Positions 21,743 to 34,454 are shown, numbered from the stretch's first letter. The stretch is DNA of 64,000 bases from Panax quinquefolius (GCA_020205615.1 CM035170.1:114924253-114988252), one strand, 5' to 3'. Notes: generated by a model from the sequence alone, not told the origin. Translations and numbers: made by a program.

Positions 21743-22998
21743 TTGTCTGTTTGTTTTACACCGGACTTGGTTCCGTCTTATTATTATTCTGTTGGAACAT
21801 CCTGTCTGTGTGTTTTACACCTCGGACCGGGTTCCGTCTTTTATTATTTTGTTGGAACATCCTGCTTGGTGCAAATTTTGCTCGACCGGTTCCGATTATT
21901 ATTACTCTGTTGGAATAACTTTGTCATCGAAGTACCACGTGCATGGAGATTTCTTTTGTTATTCCATTCTTTATTATACTCAACGGTTAAAGTTTTGACT
22001 TCTATACTCCATGAAATTAGTAGAATATCCTTGATATTTGCGCTCATCCAAGATATCTTTTCATGGAAATATTCTTCCGATCATTCTTGAATTTTACTCT
22101 ACAAAACAAATGATCATGTTGACAATTTGGGCGTTAATAATTCTGGATAAAATAATTCTTGAACTTGTTTTATTGAATTCTTATATCATTGTCAACATCC
22201 TCATGTTTTATATTTGTTGAAAGTCATCTGTGCTTTGTAGTGCATAGATGGACTTGGTATGATTATGACCAGGGATTATTCTTTGTAATCATGACCGTAA
22301 TGTTACAAGTGATGTGGTAAAAGTCTTCATTGGCCCGTAGTGCATTGATGGACAGTTGTTGGCATGATCATGACCATTAATAAATACACAAATATTCTTG
22401 GCCCGTAGTGCATGGATAATTGTGGTCGTGATACTAAATAATATCCTTGGCCGTAGTGCAGGGGTGATTCGATGATGTGGAATATTTATTAAGCTGAGTC
22501 TCAGCGATAACAGTGATGAAAAACCTTTTTAATCATAAAAGATAGTAGATTTTATTTTCTACTTGTCTCTTTTAATGGATTGCTTGTTCCGCTGCAGTTA
22601 AACTTGATGTCTATTTTATTTTATCAGTTTAACTTTGTTGGAGACTAATGATAATTTATTCTGCATTATCTTAGTTATAATATTTCTTACTGGGCTAGTT
22701 GAGCTCACCCTTCCTTTCACCGTTCTTCTTGTGAAATGAGAACGTAGTTTGGACGAGCCTCGGGAGCGGAGTGATGGTCCTGATGATAGTATTTGCTAGT
22801 AGTCCTCACTATTCTGTTATATATTGTGACAATAAATGTAATGAGGACTCATTCTGAGAGTGGATATTGTCTAGAAGACAGTATTTATATTTAAACTCAC
22901 AGCTCTCTTGTTGTATAATTAAGATTGTATTTATGTTCTGTACCATGTATTTGGCGACCCAAGATGGGTGATGTATACCTAATTTTGGGGGCGTCACA
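21743..22998 (+). mobile_element. Element C, 5' LTR (right part)
   Basis: LTR sequence exposed after the B insertion. It begins inside the ggaacatcctgtctgtg-gttttacacc minisatellite and ends gggggcgtcaca, followed by gt and the primer site. It matches the C 3' LTR pieces at 28990-29660 and 32940-33621. The left part of this LTR lies beyond the window's left edge. Confidence 0.9.
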
Positions 22999-23000
22999 GT

Positions 23001-23012
23001 TGGTATCAAAGC
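23001..23012 (+). promoter_or_regulatory. Primer binding site, element C
   Basis: tggtatcaaagc differs at one base from the iMet-complementary tggtatcagagc and lies 2 bases after the LTR. Confidence 0.9.
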
Positions 23013-23174
23013 TTAGAGATATGATCCCTGGCTAAGATGTGAGACTAGAACTAGGAGGGGAGAGACGGGGAATTCCTTCGCTAGTATGACCTACTTAAAT
23101 TTATTTTGTATTTAAATTGGTTGGTCGAGTTTAGAGATATTATGTTATATGTCAATTATCCTTTGTTTTGTGGC

Positions 23175-24290
23175 GATGTCTCGAAATGACATCCTAAAAT
23201 GTTGAGAATAAGAATGGAGCACAAGAGACCGCTGAGTCTCCACATATCAATAATCAGGAGAATGTGCATTAGGAAGGCGACAATCCTCACGCAAACAACA
23301 ACACTGACCAAATGATGAATGATGGATTGTTCAGAGGCTTTATGCAATTCATGCAACAGCAGGCGAGAGCGGCTCCTATCCAAAATGTAAGTAGAAACAC
23401 TGAAAACTCTCGCAAGGTCACCGCTAAATGCTTCAAGTTCTTTGGGACCATCGGAGTTTAAGGGAGAGCCAAAACCACTTATGGCGAAGCATGGATAAAG
23501 CGAGATCACCAAGATATTTGATGTCTTGGGATGCTCCGAGAGCACAAGATTCCTTTCACCACCTTTATGTTGTGCGGAGAGGCGATTACTCAACTCGCCA
23601 GCGTCTTGAAGATGTCTTGGGAGAAGTTCCAAGAGTTGCTTCAACGACAAATACTTTCCCAAAGTATTCGTCACATGAAGGAGGTGGAATTTATCAAATT
23701 GGAGCAAAATAATATGGCCGTGTCGCAATACGAGGCAAAATTTGCGGAGTTATCTCGGTTCAAGTCCCCACTGGTGGATAATGAAGAGAGAATGGCGCGA
23801 ATGTTTTTAAGAGGTTTGAAGCGAGATACGTCAACATCTTATTTCTCATAAACCGTGTTTGTATTCAGATGTTGTAAATAGGGCTCGGTTGGTGGAAGCG
23901 CGCGCTAACGAGTCAACACAACCAAAAGAGAGCGGTAAGAAAAATGATAATACTAGTGAGAAACGATCGTCAAGCGGTGACAACAAGCGTGGAGGAATCA
24001 ACAGGCGAAATGGTAACCACTTTGGTGGTAATCGGGCCAAAAACAATAAGAATGGACATTTCAAGAAGAGGAGATTCAACAATGATGGAAAGACGCCGGA
24101 CCAAAGACCCGTTGTTAAGGAAGGAGAAAGACCACCCATATCATATGCTTCAAATGCGGAGGAGGGACACATCACCAAATTAGCGATGATGTCATCCCAA
24201 AGCATGTTATAATTGTGGAAGAGAAGGTCACTTAGCCCGATTTTATGCGTTCATCAAGATAAATTCACTAGGATGGAGGCACCAAAGGTC
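23175..24290 (+). pseudogene. gag: Element C gag
   Basis: It starts near atgtctcgaaatgac (23175). Frame shifts occur through the N-terminal third. The capsid core is open at 23531-23851, with SIRHMKEVEFIKLEQNNMAV and ERMARMFLRGLKR. The basic Lys/Asn-rich linker (23859-24180) includes an STQPKESGKK stretch and GGNR-type repeats. A zinc-knuckle reading CYNCGREGHLARFY (about 24208-24250) has three of the four ligands, the final Cys being changed. Frame breaks prevent a single Gag product as read. Confidence 0.85.
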
Positions 24291-24308
24291 ATCTAGAAAA
24301 GTCAAAGT

Positions 24309-24821
24309 TTGGTAGTGCAAGGGAGAGCGTTTGTTGTGACCTCCCAGAAAGCAAGGAACCCGAATGAGGTCATCACGGGTAAGCTTATCATAAACTCTAG
24401 CAAAGTCTACACTTTATTTGATACCGGTTCTACCCATTCTTTTATTTCTCCTACTTGCGCTCAACGATTAAATTTGACTCCGGAGAAATTAGACTTTGAC
24501 TTATCTGTGGAAACTCCGTTGGGAGAAACCTTCATTACATCCACGGTTTATAAGTCTTGTTTGGTTCAAGTTGGTACCCACACATTACCTGTCGATCTTA
24601 TTGCATTAAAAATACTTGCATTTGATGTAATTCTAGGGATTGATTGGTTAACTACTCATCATGCAAAAATTGATTATTTTAAATGTAAGGTTGTTTCTTT
24701 TCATATTCCTAATCGACCTATTATGCGAATTCAAACAACCAAACCATTAAAATCAATCACCGTCATCTCAAGCCATAAAGCTATTCGTTTATTAAAAAAA
24801 GCGGATGTCAAGCTTTCTTAG
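24309..24821 (+). pseudogene. Element C protease domain (active site intact)
   Basis: RVP_2-type aspartic protease with the catalytic DTG present (LFDTGSTHSFISPTCAQRL), then PLGETFITSTVYKSC and DVILGIDWLTTHHAKIDYF. The domain is open for about 170 codons but is cut from RT by a stop at 24819-24821. The domain itself looks undamaged. The polyprotein is not. Confidence 0.87.
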
Positions 24822-24856
24822 CTCATGTCACAGATCTAAACAAAAATACGCCGCTT

Positions 24857-25620
24857 TTGAATAATATTTCTATTGTTAATGAATTTCCGACGTATGCCTC
24901 GAAAACTTCGCCTACCCCTCAGCGTGAAATTGAATTTTGTATCGACCTTGAACCCGGTACAAACCCCATTTCTAAATCCCCATATCGAATGGCTCCTATT
25001 GAACTTCAGGAGTTAAAAACTCAACTGCAGGAATTGTTAGACATTAGCTTTATTCGTCCTAGTACTTCTCCTTGGGGTGCTCCTGTTCTATTCGTGAAGA
25101 AGAAAGATGGGAGTATGCGACTTTGTATTGATTATCGGGAGTTGAATCATGTCACCATCAAAAATAGGTACCCATTGCCACGTATTAATGACCTGTTTGA
25201 CCCGATTCTGAGGAGCTAAATTCTTTTCAAAGATTGATATTCGTTAGGATATCACCAATTGAAGATTAGAATCGATGATATTCCAAAGACGGCTTTGGAA
25301 CTCGATGACGGGCATTATGAATTCCTAGTCATGTCCTTTGGATTGACTAATGCTCTTCTTTGCCTTCATGGATATGATGAACCGAGTATTCAAGGAATAT
25401 TTGGATCACTTTATGGTCGCCTTTATTGATGACATCCTCATATATTCCAAAACCCATGAAGATCATGAAAGCAACACTTGAGGTCGATACTCCAAAAGCT
25501 TCGTGAATATAAGCTTTATGCCAAGTTGAAGAAATCGAGTTACGGCTTGAGGAAGTAGCATTCCTTGGGCACATGGTATCAAGTCATGGAATATCTGTTG
25601 ACCCAAAGAAAGATTGAAGC
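24857..25620 (+). pseudogene. Element C reverse transcriptase
   Basis: The N-terminal RT is open to 25219: [56 protein letters not shown]. Breaks follow. The palm continues with [15 protein letters not shown] (about 25310-25355) and [15 protein letters not shown] (about 25420-25465). It makes cDNA from element RNA in particles. This copy has at least three frame breaks. Confidence 0.87.
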
Positions 25621-25639
25621 TATTCAAAGTGAGAGCAAC

Positions 25640-26385
25640 CTAAATCGATGATCGAAGACGTAGCTTTCTCTTAGTTAATTGGTTATTATCGGAGATTCGT
25701 AGAAGGTTTTCTCGAATCTCTACTCCACTAACTCAGCTGACTCGGAAAGATACAAAGTTTGCTTAGAGCGAGGAATGTGAGAAGAGTTTTCAAGAACTCA
25801 AGAGGAGACTCATTTTAGCACCTGTTCTGACAATACCATCTGGTTTCAAAGGGATTTGTCATCTACAGTGATACTTCGGGCAAAGGGTTAGGATGTGTTC
25901 TCATGCAACATGGGAAAGTCATAGCCTATGCCTTATGATAACTCAAAGAATATGAGAGGAATTATCCTACTCATGATCTAGAGTTGGCAGCTGTTGTCTT
26001 CGCACTAAAAATTTGGAGGCATTACTTGTATGGGGAGAAAGTGGAGATCTTTACGGATCATAAAAGCCTCAAATATTTCTTCACTCAAAAGGAACTGAAC
26101 ATGCGACAACGACGTTGGCTTGAACTGTTGAAAGATTATGATCATACTATCCAATACCATCCTGGAAAAGCGAACATGGTAGTTGATGCATTGAGTAGAA
26201 GATCATATGCGGGTACAAGTACAATATTGTCAACGCAAAGGCCCATTTTGTATGACTTGCAAAGGATGGAGATAGAGATAAAGACTCCAGGGACCCACGT
26301 GATGATGGCAAATATACGAGTGGAACTGACTTTAATTGATAAAATTAAAGCTACTCAAGTTACAGATCCGGAGCTGATCGTATGA
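25640..26385 (+). pseudogene. Element C connection and RNase H
   Basis: A stretch of connection sequence, then [16 protein letters not shown] and an uninterrupted RNase H part at 25984-26385: [60 protein letters not shown]. The Trp codon mutated to a stop in A is intact here. Breaks lie upstream of 25984. Confidence 0.87.
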
Positions 26386-27285
26386 GGAAGAAAGTGCAAG
26401 AAGGTGCGATCTTGAAAGCGAAGAACCGATGAAGAAGGAATACTTGAGTTAACTCCAGACTTTGTGTTCCTAACGACCACGATTTAAAGTATAAAATCAT
26501 GATGGAGGCGCATGACACACCGCTTGAATCCATCTCGGGAGGCTACCAAAATGTATCATGATCTTCGACATACATTTTGGTGGGGCAATATGAAGAGAGA
26601 GATAGCGTTGTTTATCTTAAGGTGTCTAACGTGTCAACGAGTCAAGGCAGAGCATCAAGTACCAAAAGGTCCATTGCAACCACTTGAAATTCTAGAATAG
26701 AAGTGGGAGCACATTACCATGGATTTCGTTACTGGTCTTCCCAAAGTTTCTCAAGGCATAGATGCGATTTGGGTCATTGTTGATAGATTGACCAAGTCTG
26801 CTCATTTCTTACCGATACGAGAAACTTATACACTTGAACGTCTTACTCATATGTACATAAACGAGGTTGTAAGATTGCATGGTATGCCAGTATCCATAGT
26901 TTCTGATCGAGACCCAAGATTCACTTCGATTTTGGGTTAGTTTGCAAAAAGCTATGGGCACAGATTTATAATTTAGCTCGGATATCATCCTCGAACGGAC
27001 GACGATCGGAGAGGACTATTCAAACTCTTGAAGATCTATTAAGACTCGTGTCCTTGATTTCAAGGAAGTTGGGACAAGTTCTTACCATTGGTGGAGTTTT
27101 CCTACAACAACAGCTTATCAAGCAAGTATTGGCATAACTCCATTCAAGCGTTGTATGGAAGAAAGTGTCATTCTCCAAAGATCTTTGGGATGAGGTGGGT
27201 GAAGCAACGTTGTTGGGACCAGAGTTGATACGTATGACTACGAAAAAGATTCAAACGATCCGTGATGTATGAAAAAACCTCACAA
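26386..27285 (+). pseudogene. Element C integrase
   Basis: The zinc-binding part (TKMYHDLRHTFWW, CLTCQRVKAEHQ) is open at 26512-26700 and ends at a tag where A has tgg. The catalytic core at 26719-26940 has MDFVTGLPK and SDRDPRFTS. The glutamate region (ERTIQTLED) is in a shifted frame near 27010-27040. A block like GRKCHSP follows near 27155. It is clearly homologous to A's integrase but broken at least four times. Confidence 0.87.
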
Positions 27286-27780
27286 GATCGACAAAAAGAG
27301 TTATGTTGATCTTCATCGAAAGGACGTGGAATTCGATATAGGAGATCATGTGTTGTTACGTGTTGCTCCATGGAAAGGAGTTACGAGATTTGGAAAGAGA
27401 GAAAGCTCAATCCTCGATTCATCTACCATTTTTAATCCTTGATCGAGTAGGAATCGTGGCTATAGACTCGCTTTCTGCTTGTATGTCTCGTGTTCATAAC
27501 GTTTTTCACATATCCATGTTACGTAAATATGTGAAAGACCCGAACCACATTATTGAGTTGGAACCGGACGAAATAGCGGAAGATTTGACGTATGAAGAGG
27601 TTCTTGTTCAAATCTTGGATAAGAAGGAACATATTCTACGCACCAAGGTTATACCTCAAGTCAAAGTTTTGTAGAGAAACCACGATATTGAGGAAATGAC
27701 TTGGGAGTTAGAATCTGAAATGAAATCAAGGTATCCTTACCTCTTCGACATACCAGGTACGTACCCTAATTTCGAGGGCG
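27286..27780 (+). pseudogene. Element C C-terminal chromodomain-like segment
   Basis: [14 protein letters not shown] sequence, then the open segment 27348-27674 with MSRVHNVFHISMLRKYVKDP, HIIELEPDEIAEDLTYEE and KVIPQVKVL followed by tag, where G has tgg. After the stop comes IEEMTWELESEMKSRYPYLF. The arrangement fits a degenerate chromodomain of the Tekay/Del type. Binding function is not assured. Confidence 0.7.
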
Positions 27781-27783
27781 AAA

Positions 27784-27802
27784 TTTCATAAGAAAGGGAG
27801 AT
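27784..27802 (+). promoter_or_regulatory. Polypurine tract, element C
   Basis: ttcataagaaagggagat lies directly before the 3' LTR start tgtaaaacccc. Confidence 0.75.
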
Positions 27803-29665
27803 TGTAAAACCCCAACTTTTTGAATAAAGATGAATTTTCTATAAATATTATTTTTGAATATTATGGAGTGAAATTGATATAATAGTTGTGGGTACTATTT
27901 ATAAATTTTGGAAAGTACGCAAGTTGTTATATAATATTCGATTGGTCGGGGAATATTCGTTTTAACAGGGAATATTAGTACAACGACACAATCATTAGTG
28001 GACCCCACAACGAAATTATTGTCGATTTGAGAAAACGACAAAAATACTTTATGAAAATAACGGCGAAAGTTTTACCGTTAACTGTTGAAACACCCTATTA
28101 GTAAAAAAATGAATGTCTGGCGTGGTTGCGTAGTAGCACACGGTATTGATTATTGATGCTTACGTGATAAGTCACTCGCTTTTGTTGGTATTATTAATGT
28201 AATAATCTGAGAAAATCTTTTTATATAAAAATGTAATACTTTTATAAAGTTATTCTATAAATATAATATATTATATTCTATTATGTATAGTGTTGTATAG
28301 TATCAGATAGTATTTTTTGCATAGTAAAATCTTTTTATAAAAAAAATGCAGAATACTTTTATAAAGCTATCTCATTTTATTAGACAATAATTAAAATATA
28401 TTATATTTTATTATGCATAAGTGTTTGCATAAGGTACAGATAAGGTGTTTGACAAGTAAAATCTTTTATAAAGTTATTCGTTTTATTAGATTATAAATAG
28501 AATATATTATATTTTATTTAAAAGATTTTGCTTTAAATATGGACCGTCAGATTAAAGTAAATCAATCTGGACCGTTCATGAGTTAGTTACTATGCGATCC
28601 ATTTTCTATAAATAAAGCTCATTCCTTCATTATTTTCTTACGAATTCACCGAAACTCTGTAGAGAAAAAATTATAGAGAGAAGAAGAAAAGATTTCGCTA
28701 CTTAACTACTCTTATATTCGGTTCTTTTACGGTAAGGGTGTTATTCTTTCTTATTCATGAAGAGAACTGTTGTTATTCCATTTCTTATTATTCTCATTGG
28801 AATAACTTTTGTATCGCCATGATACCTATACTTGGTGACATTCTTCTTCTATTATTCTGCATTGGAACATCTTGTGCATGTGTTTTACACCCGACCTAGT
28901 TAAAATCTTTATTATTATTATTCCGTTGGAACATCCTTGCATGGGTTTTACAATCAACTCGGTTCCGTCTTTATTATTATTACTCGTTGGAACATCCTGC
29001 TGCATGTGTTTTACACGGACTGGTTCCGTCTTTATTATTCTCACATTAGAACATCCCGCTTGCAAATTTTGTCGACTGGTTCCATTATTATTACTACTCG
29101 TTGGAATAACTTTGTCATGCTGAAGTCTGCGTATGCATGGTGATTTCTTTTGTTATTCCATTCTTTATTATACTCGGTTGGTTAAAGTTTTGACTTCTAT
29201 ACTCCATGAAATTAGTAAAATATCCTTGATATTTGCGCTTCATCGATATCTTTTCATGAAAATATTCTTCCGATCATTCTTGAATTTTACTCTACAAAAG
29301 CGATGATCATGTTGACAATTTGGGCGTTAATAATTCTGGATAAAATAATTCTTGAACTTATTTTATTGAATTCTTATATCATTGTCATCATCCTCATGTT
29401 TATATTTTGTTGAAAGTCATCTACATGGCCGATGGTGCATAGATGGACTTGGTATGATTATGACCGAGGATTATTCTTGCAATAATCATGGCCCGTAATG
29501 TTACAAATGATGTGGTAAAAATCCTCATTGGCCGTGTAGTGAATTGATGGATGATTGTTGGCATGATCACGACCATTAATGAATACACAAATATTCTTGG
29601 TCCGTAGTAATGGATAATTATGGTCGTGATACTTAAAGAATATCCTTGGCCGTAGTAGCAGGGGT
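27803..29665 (+). mobile_element. Element C, 3' LTR, left part
   Basis: It starts tgtaaaaccccaac. It contains the AT-rich blocks (28200-28510), the TATA-like ctataaataa (28606-28615), the donor-like cggtaagggtg (GT at 28732) and the ggaac/ggttcc minisatellite (28860-29110). At about 29665, inside gcaggggtgat, the sequence switches without an LTR border into D-type LTR sequence. Confidence 0.88.
28860..29110 (+). repeat. Minisatellite, units of about 57 bp with GGAAC...GTTCC arms
   Basis: About four units of ttggaacatcc-tg-catgtgttttacac-ggac-ggttccgtctttattatt. The arms ggaac and gttcc, and the inner gtg/cac pair, can fold. The same array appears at 54565-54800, 57195-57500, 21743-21900 and, reversed, in the E LTRs. 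Confidence 0.75.
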
Positions 29666-32600
29666 GATGTCTAGAAAGTTCATCGAGGAGAGGTTTGGTC
29701 ACCTAATTGCGCTACCAAGAAGAGAAATTCTTATTGGAAAGCCCTCTCTTCCTGGGAACTACCGTCATTGTCATAATTGTGATTCTGTAATATTATTTGT
29801 GAATAATTATTTATTGATTTATATGATAAGGAAATATTTATTTGATGTGAATATAAATGATGGATTTATTTATATGATTATAAATGAAGGAATTAATGTT
29901 GAGGTATTTTATCGATATTTTTGTGGAATGAAGGTATTAAAAATTAAACCAATGTTTTTTGAGATATATTGTGTGAGTTATAATTTTAATCGTAGTTGGA
30001 TCGTTTTAATTTTTGGATATGTTATACATATATAAGTTGAGTATATGTCCACAAATTTTGAATCGTTAAAAATGAACGTATGATTTGTTATGAATTTTAA
30101 GAGGAGAATGGTTCATAAATTGTTGAAGTATCCGAATTTAGCATTTTGGTGGAAAATTCTAGAATTGAGCGGGCCCCACTTGTGGTTGGTGAAGAAATGT
30201 GCTGAATTTTATTTCAAATGTGGTGGGTGGGAATAGTAGCAGGTAAAGCCATCAGGTTGCAGGTCAAGTCTGCTAAAATTTTCCTATAAATAGAGGACTA
30301 AGTTAGAATTGAAAATCACACCAGAAACATAAGCTTTCTCTCTTTCTCTCTCAAGATTATTGAGTGTATTTTGTGAGTATTTAGATACTTGGTGAGTTGA
30401 TATTCATCAGTACAAGTTTCCTTCAGCGTCATATCCGATATCCAGTCAGAAGTGCTGCTCTTTTGAGGTAAGGGATAGTAAGGGATTTTAAGGGTTATTA
30501 TGTTAATGAGTTTTATTGATTGTGTCCGAAAATGGCAATTTTTGGATGTATAGATTAAGAGTTATGAATTTTATGAGAAAAAACTATTTTAAAAGTAACC
30601 GCTTATAACTCCTTATGGTTAACTCCAAAATTGATGAAATTTTTATTGGGAGTACATCTATATAATATCGATTATACTCTGAGAATTTGAATATTTGGAT
30701 AAAAGTACAATTTATGATAAATGTCTAAATATTCTTGGTTTTGGCCATATATGAAAAATAGTAAATAAATTTTAAAAATTCTAAGAAAAATATATGTTCA
30801 ATATGGGACTATATTCTCGCTAAATCCCGAAAAGAAATATTTTGGGAACCGATTTGGTATTTTTCATGAAAATGGACTAGTTATGAATAAATGAGTTAAA
30901 TATGTTATGTGAAGGAAGAAAATTAGAAAGTATGATTTTATGGCTTGAGAATCATATATGTGGTATATCTTGATTTTTTATGAGGGTTTTGGTTATTGGT
31001 GATGAAATCTTATAAGTTTGGCATTTTATGATGATTAAATGCATTATTTAGTAAAGTGTAAACAATTAAAATAAATTGTTTATAAGTTTAAGAAATGTTA
31101 TTCTTTCAATATCATTATCTTACCGAATATTGGTATGGATTTTATTGTGGAATTTCTACCTTTTGTGTCGGGGTTACTATTCATGAGTTACTATTCATGA
31201 GTTCTTATTCACGAGTTACTATTCACGGGCACTTTATTCACTACAAAATTGGTTTCTTTTTCTAACCAAATTATAGTTGATTTATGAATATTACTCTTGA
31301 GATTAAAACTATATATTGATTATATTGATTTTATTATCATATATAATATTTTATAACCACGATGTTGAAATTCTCTTTCACCTGAGTGTAAAGATGAGTA
31401 GATTATTGGTATGATCATGACTAGGGTTCTCTTTGGCGATGAAGTGAAAAGTTGAATTGTGGATGGTATGATCATGACCATTGAATTTATAATTGAATAT
31501 TTTAGCTTAAGTCAAAGGTGAATTGATCAACATGGTTATAATTATTGTTTATATAAATTCTCAAATGATTATATATTTCTTTGAGATATTAATATATTTG
31601 GCTTTTGTAATGCAAATATGAATTGTTGATGAATATCTTTGGCGATGAGTCTGAATGAACTGTTAATGAATATCTTTGGCCCGTAATGCAAGGATGACCT
31701 GTTGTTGAATATCTTTGGCGAGTGGTGCGAAGATGAACTGTGGATGAATATCTTTGGCCTGTAGTGCAAAGATGAATTTATTAGTATGATTATGAATGAG
31801 GCTGTGATTTGGTATAACCATGATCTTTGATGTTTCGGTAAAGACATGTGATGAAAATTATATTAAATCACCGAATGCGAAGAGGAATTTAGAATCACAA
31901 TTATGATTATTAGATATTCATAAAATTGTGGAAAGGAACTGTTGATTGATGTTACAGGGATAAAACATTGTTGGTGGACTTTTAACATGAAGAAGATAAT
32001 AGATTGTATTGTCTATTTGACTCTTCTAATGGATTTCTCGTTCCGCTACAACTATGGTTGAAATTTTTATCATCTACCATATGTTCTAAATTTCTGATTT
32101 GTTATTGATGAAGGCTATTGATAATTTAATTATCTTTAGTCATGATATTCTTTACTGAGCTAGTTGTGTTCACCCTTTTGCTTCACAATTCCTTTCGGTA
32201 ATAAAAGTGTAAATTTGGATCGAGCGGGGTAACAAGGAATAGAATCGGTGGTCTCTAGTTTGTGGAGTTCTCCTAAACAGTATATGAATAAGTGTGTTGT
32301 ATACATCTTTTAGTAGTTATATTTGGTGAATCATATAGGGAAAGCGAACCCAACGTTGGAAGGATGTTTTGCCACTATCATACAAGATGTCTAATGACAT
32401 ACAACCTCGTGTCATCATAAAATGAGGTTTGTGCTCATCCACTTCTTTGAGTATATTTACGAGCACTACCTATATAATCTTGGTGTTTGTTTGAAGTATA
32501 ATTCTCAATTTGAGACAGATGGAGATAATGATAAGTCAAAAGAAGACTCACCATTGGGAAGAATATGATAGTAATCTTCTCGTTTTTCTTTGGGGTCTAT

Positions 32601-32938
32601 TGGGTTGACCAAGGATAATTACGTGGCCATATGATATCTATCATAACCTGTAAGCATGGCCTCCCATATACGAAAGGTTTCTTGAGCACTTTCCAAAAGA
32701 TTCTAATTTCTAAAACAGTTTTTGACTATACATTTATGTAAGGTGTCATTGTGATGTGCTATCCAAGGTTGGGATGATAGTTACAGTTGGTATATATATT
32801 TGTATCCAAACTCACAGTATATGTGTTGTTGTATTTTGCACGACAATTGTTGTAATAAAGTTGTAGTTGTTTTCTGTACCATGTATTTGGTGACTCATAA
32901 TGGGTTGGATGGAATGGACCTATTTTGGGGTTGTCACA
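29666..32938 (+). mobile_element. Chimeric LTR D
   Basis: It opens in the middle of an A-like LTR (gtctagaaagtt, compare about 3207), with TATA ctataaatag (about 30284-30293) and donor-like gaggtaagg (GT at 30468). It has an extra block at 30480-31090 shared with element E, then tactattca repeats and stem-loops (31380-31800). It ends ggggttgtcaca at 32938. The 5' start of this LTR is missing, and the C LTR sequence from about 29508 onward is repeated after 32939. Confidence 0.75.
32290..32785 (+). other. Unmatched block inside LTR D
   Basis: About 490 bp between the U5-like part and the terminal caaactcacag block has no counterpart in the other LTRs here. Its last bases (aaggtgtcattgtgatgtgc) resemble, reversed, the pol debris at about 48785-48810 and 12130-12150. 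There is no open frame of note. Confidence 0.5.
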
Positions 32939-33621
32939 TATGTGGTAAAAGTCCTCATTGGCCCGTAGTGCATTGATGGACAGTTGTTGGCATGATCATG
33001 ACCATTAATGAATACACAAATATTCTTGGCCCGTAGTGCATGGATAATTGTGGTCGTGATACTAAAGAATATCATTGGCCGTAGTGCAGGGGTAATTCGA
33101 TGATGTGGAATATTTATTAAGCTGAGTCTCAAATATAACATGTGAAAAACCTTTTAATCATAAAAATAGTAGATTTTATTTTCTACTTGACTCTTTTAAT
33201 GGATTATTGTTCATTTGCAGTTAAACTTGATGTCTATTATATTTTATCGGTTTAACATTGTTGGAGACTAATGATAATTTATTACGCATTATCTTAGTCA
33301 TAATATTTCTTCTTGGGCTAGTTGAGCTCACCCTTCCTTTCAATCTTTGTTCTCTTGAGAAATGAGAACGTGGTTTGACAGTCGAGGAGCGGAGTGATGG
33401 TCCCATGATAAGTATTAGCTAGTAGTCCTCACTATTCTGTTATATAATGTGACAATAAATATAATGAGAACTCATTCTGAGAGTGGATATTGTCTAGAAG
33501 ACAGTATTTATATTTAAACTCACAGCTCTCTTGTTGTATAATTAAGATTATATTTATGTTCTGTACCATGTATTTGGCGACCCAAGATGGGTGATGTATA
33601 CCTAATTTTGGGGGCGTCGCA
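32939..33621 (+). mobile_element. Element C, 3' LTR tail
   Basis: It starts tatgtggtaaaagtcc and follows the C 5' LTR (22310-22998) to the terminus gggggcgtcgca at 33621. Beyond this point the sequence no longer resembles any element in the window, so this marks the right edge of the left nest. Confidence 0.87.
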
Positions 33622-34420
33622 AAAATAATTATTCATTCCAAAATATAGAATTAATATTATTTTTTTGTAGTCAAATTGAGTTATTTTGAAATATAAATTT
33701 AAAAGTGATATTGATTCATTTAGTTTTATATAATAAAATTGTGGAAATTAGAATTTAATTTTTTTTACTAACTACAAGATTCATTGTATTAAAAAATTAA
33801 AGGAATCGCATCAATTTTAAATTTAAAATATTTTATCAAGTTTAAAAGTTAAACTTAATTTTATATTTTGAAATGAAAAATATATATTTAAAGTTTATAA
33901 TCCACATTTATTAGTATGGCTTTTTAATTTTTATTGTGAAATTAAAGGGTAATTAAAAATTGTTATATTTTCACCATCTTTTGACCTCTCAAATCAAGAG
34001 AGATTTTGAATTTCACACTATAATTTAACCACATTTGAAACTTTTAAGTTTGATTTTCTCTAGGTAGATTATAATTTTCTTTCCGTTTTTAAAAGGATGC
34101 CTTAAGGATAAATTTCATATAAATTAAAATAATTAAATAAGTAAAAAGAGTATAAATTAGTTTTTATTTTGTTCTTGTCAATGTTTGTATATGGTAGTAT
34201 GTGTTAATTGTTTTAATTAACTTTTAAATTTATAAAGAGAGTGAATTAATTTGAACCCTTGCTTTGTAATGTGATTTATAATGGGATAAAATAATACCGG
34301 TAAAAAGCTCGACCTTTATCCATTTATTTCACATAACGATGACTAGATTGGGGAAAAGATGACATCGAGGGACTAATTTGAGAAGATTGCAGAAATCTGA
34401 GTACCTAAATAAATTTTAGT
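33622..34420. other. Intergenic, AT-rich, upstream of S1FA gene
   Basis: Low-complexity AT-rich sequence without repeats matching the flanking elements and without a coding signal. It presumably includes the distal promoter of the S1FA-like gene. Confidence 0.5.
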
Positions 34421-34429
34421 TTATATATA
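34421..34429 (+). promoter_or_regulatory. Putative TATA box of S1FA-like gene
   Basis: ttatatata lies about 30 bases before a cttcacc-type start region (about 34445-34460) and 80 bases before a strong 5' splice site. The position fits a plant core promoter. Confidence 0.5.
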
Positions 34430-34454
34430 CCATTTCTCTGTGTTCTCACCCAAA

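Noticed and set aside
23156..23728. Minus-strand open frame of 190 codons
   Set aside because: Antisense to the element C gag, whose protein is recognisable on the plus strand.
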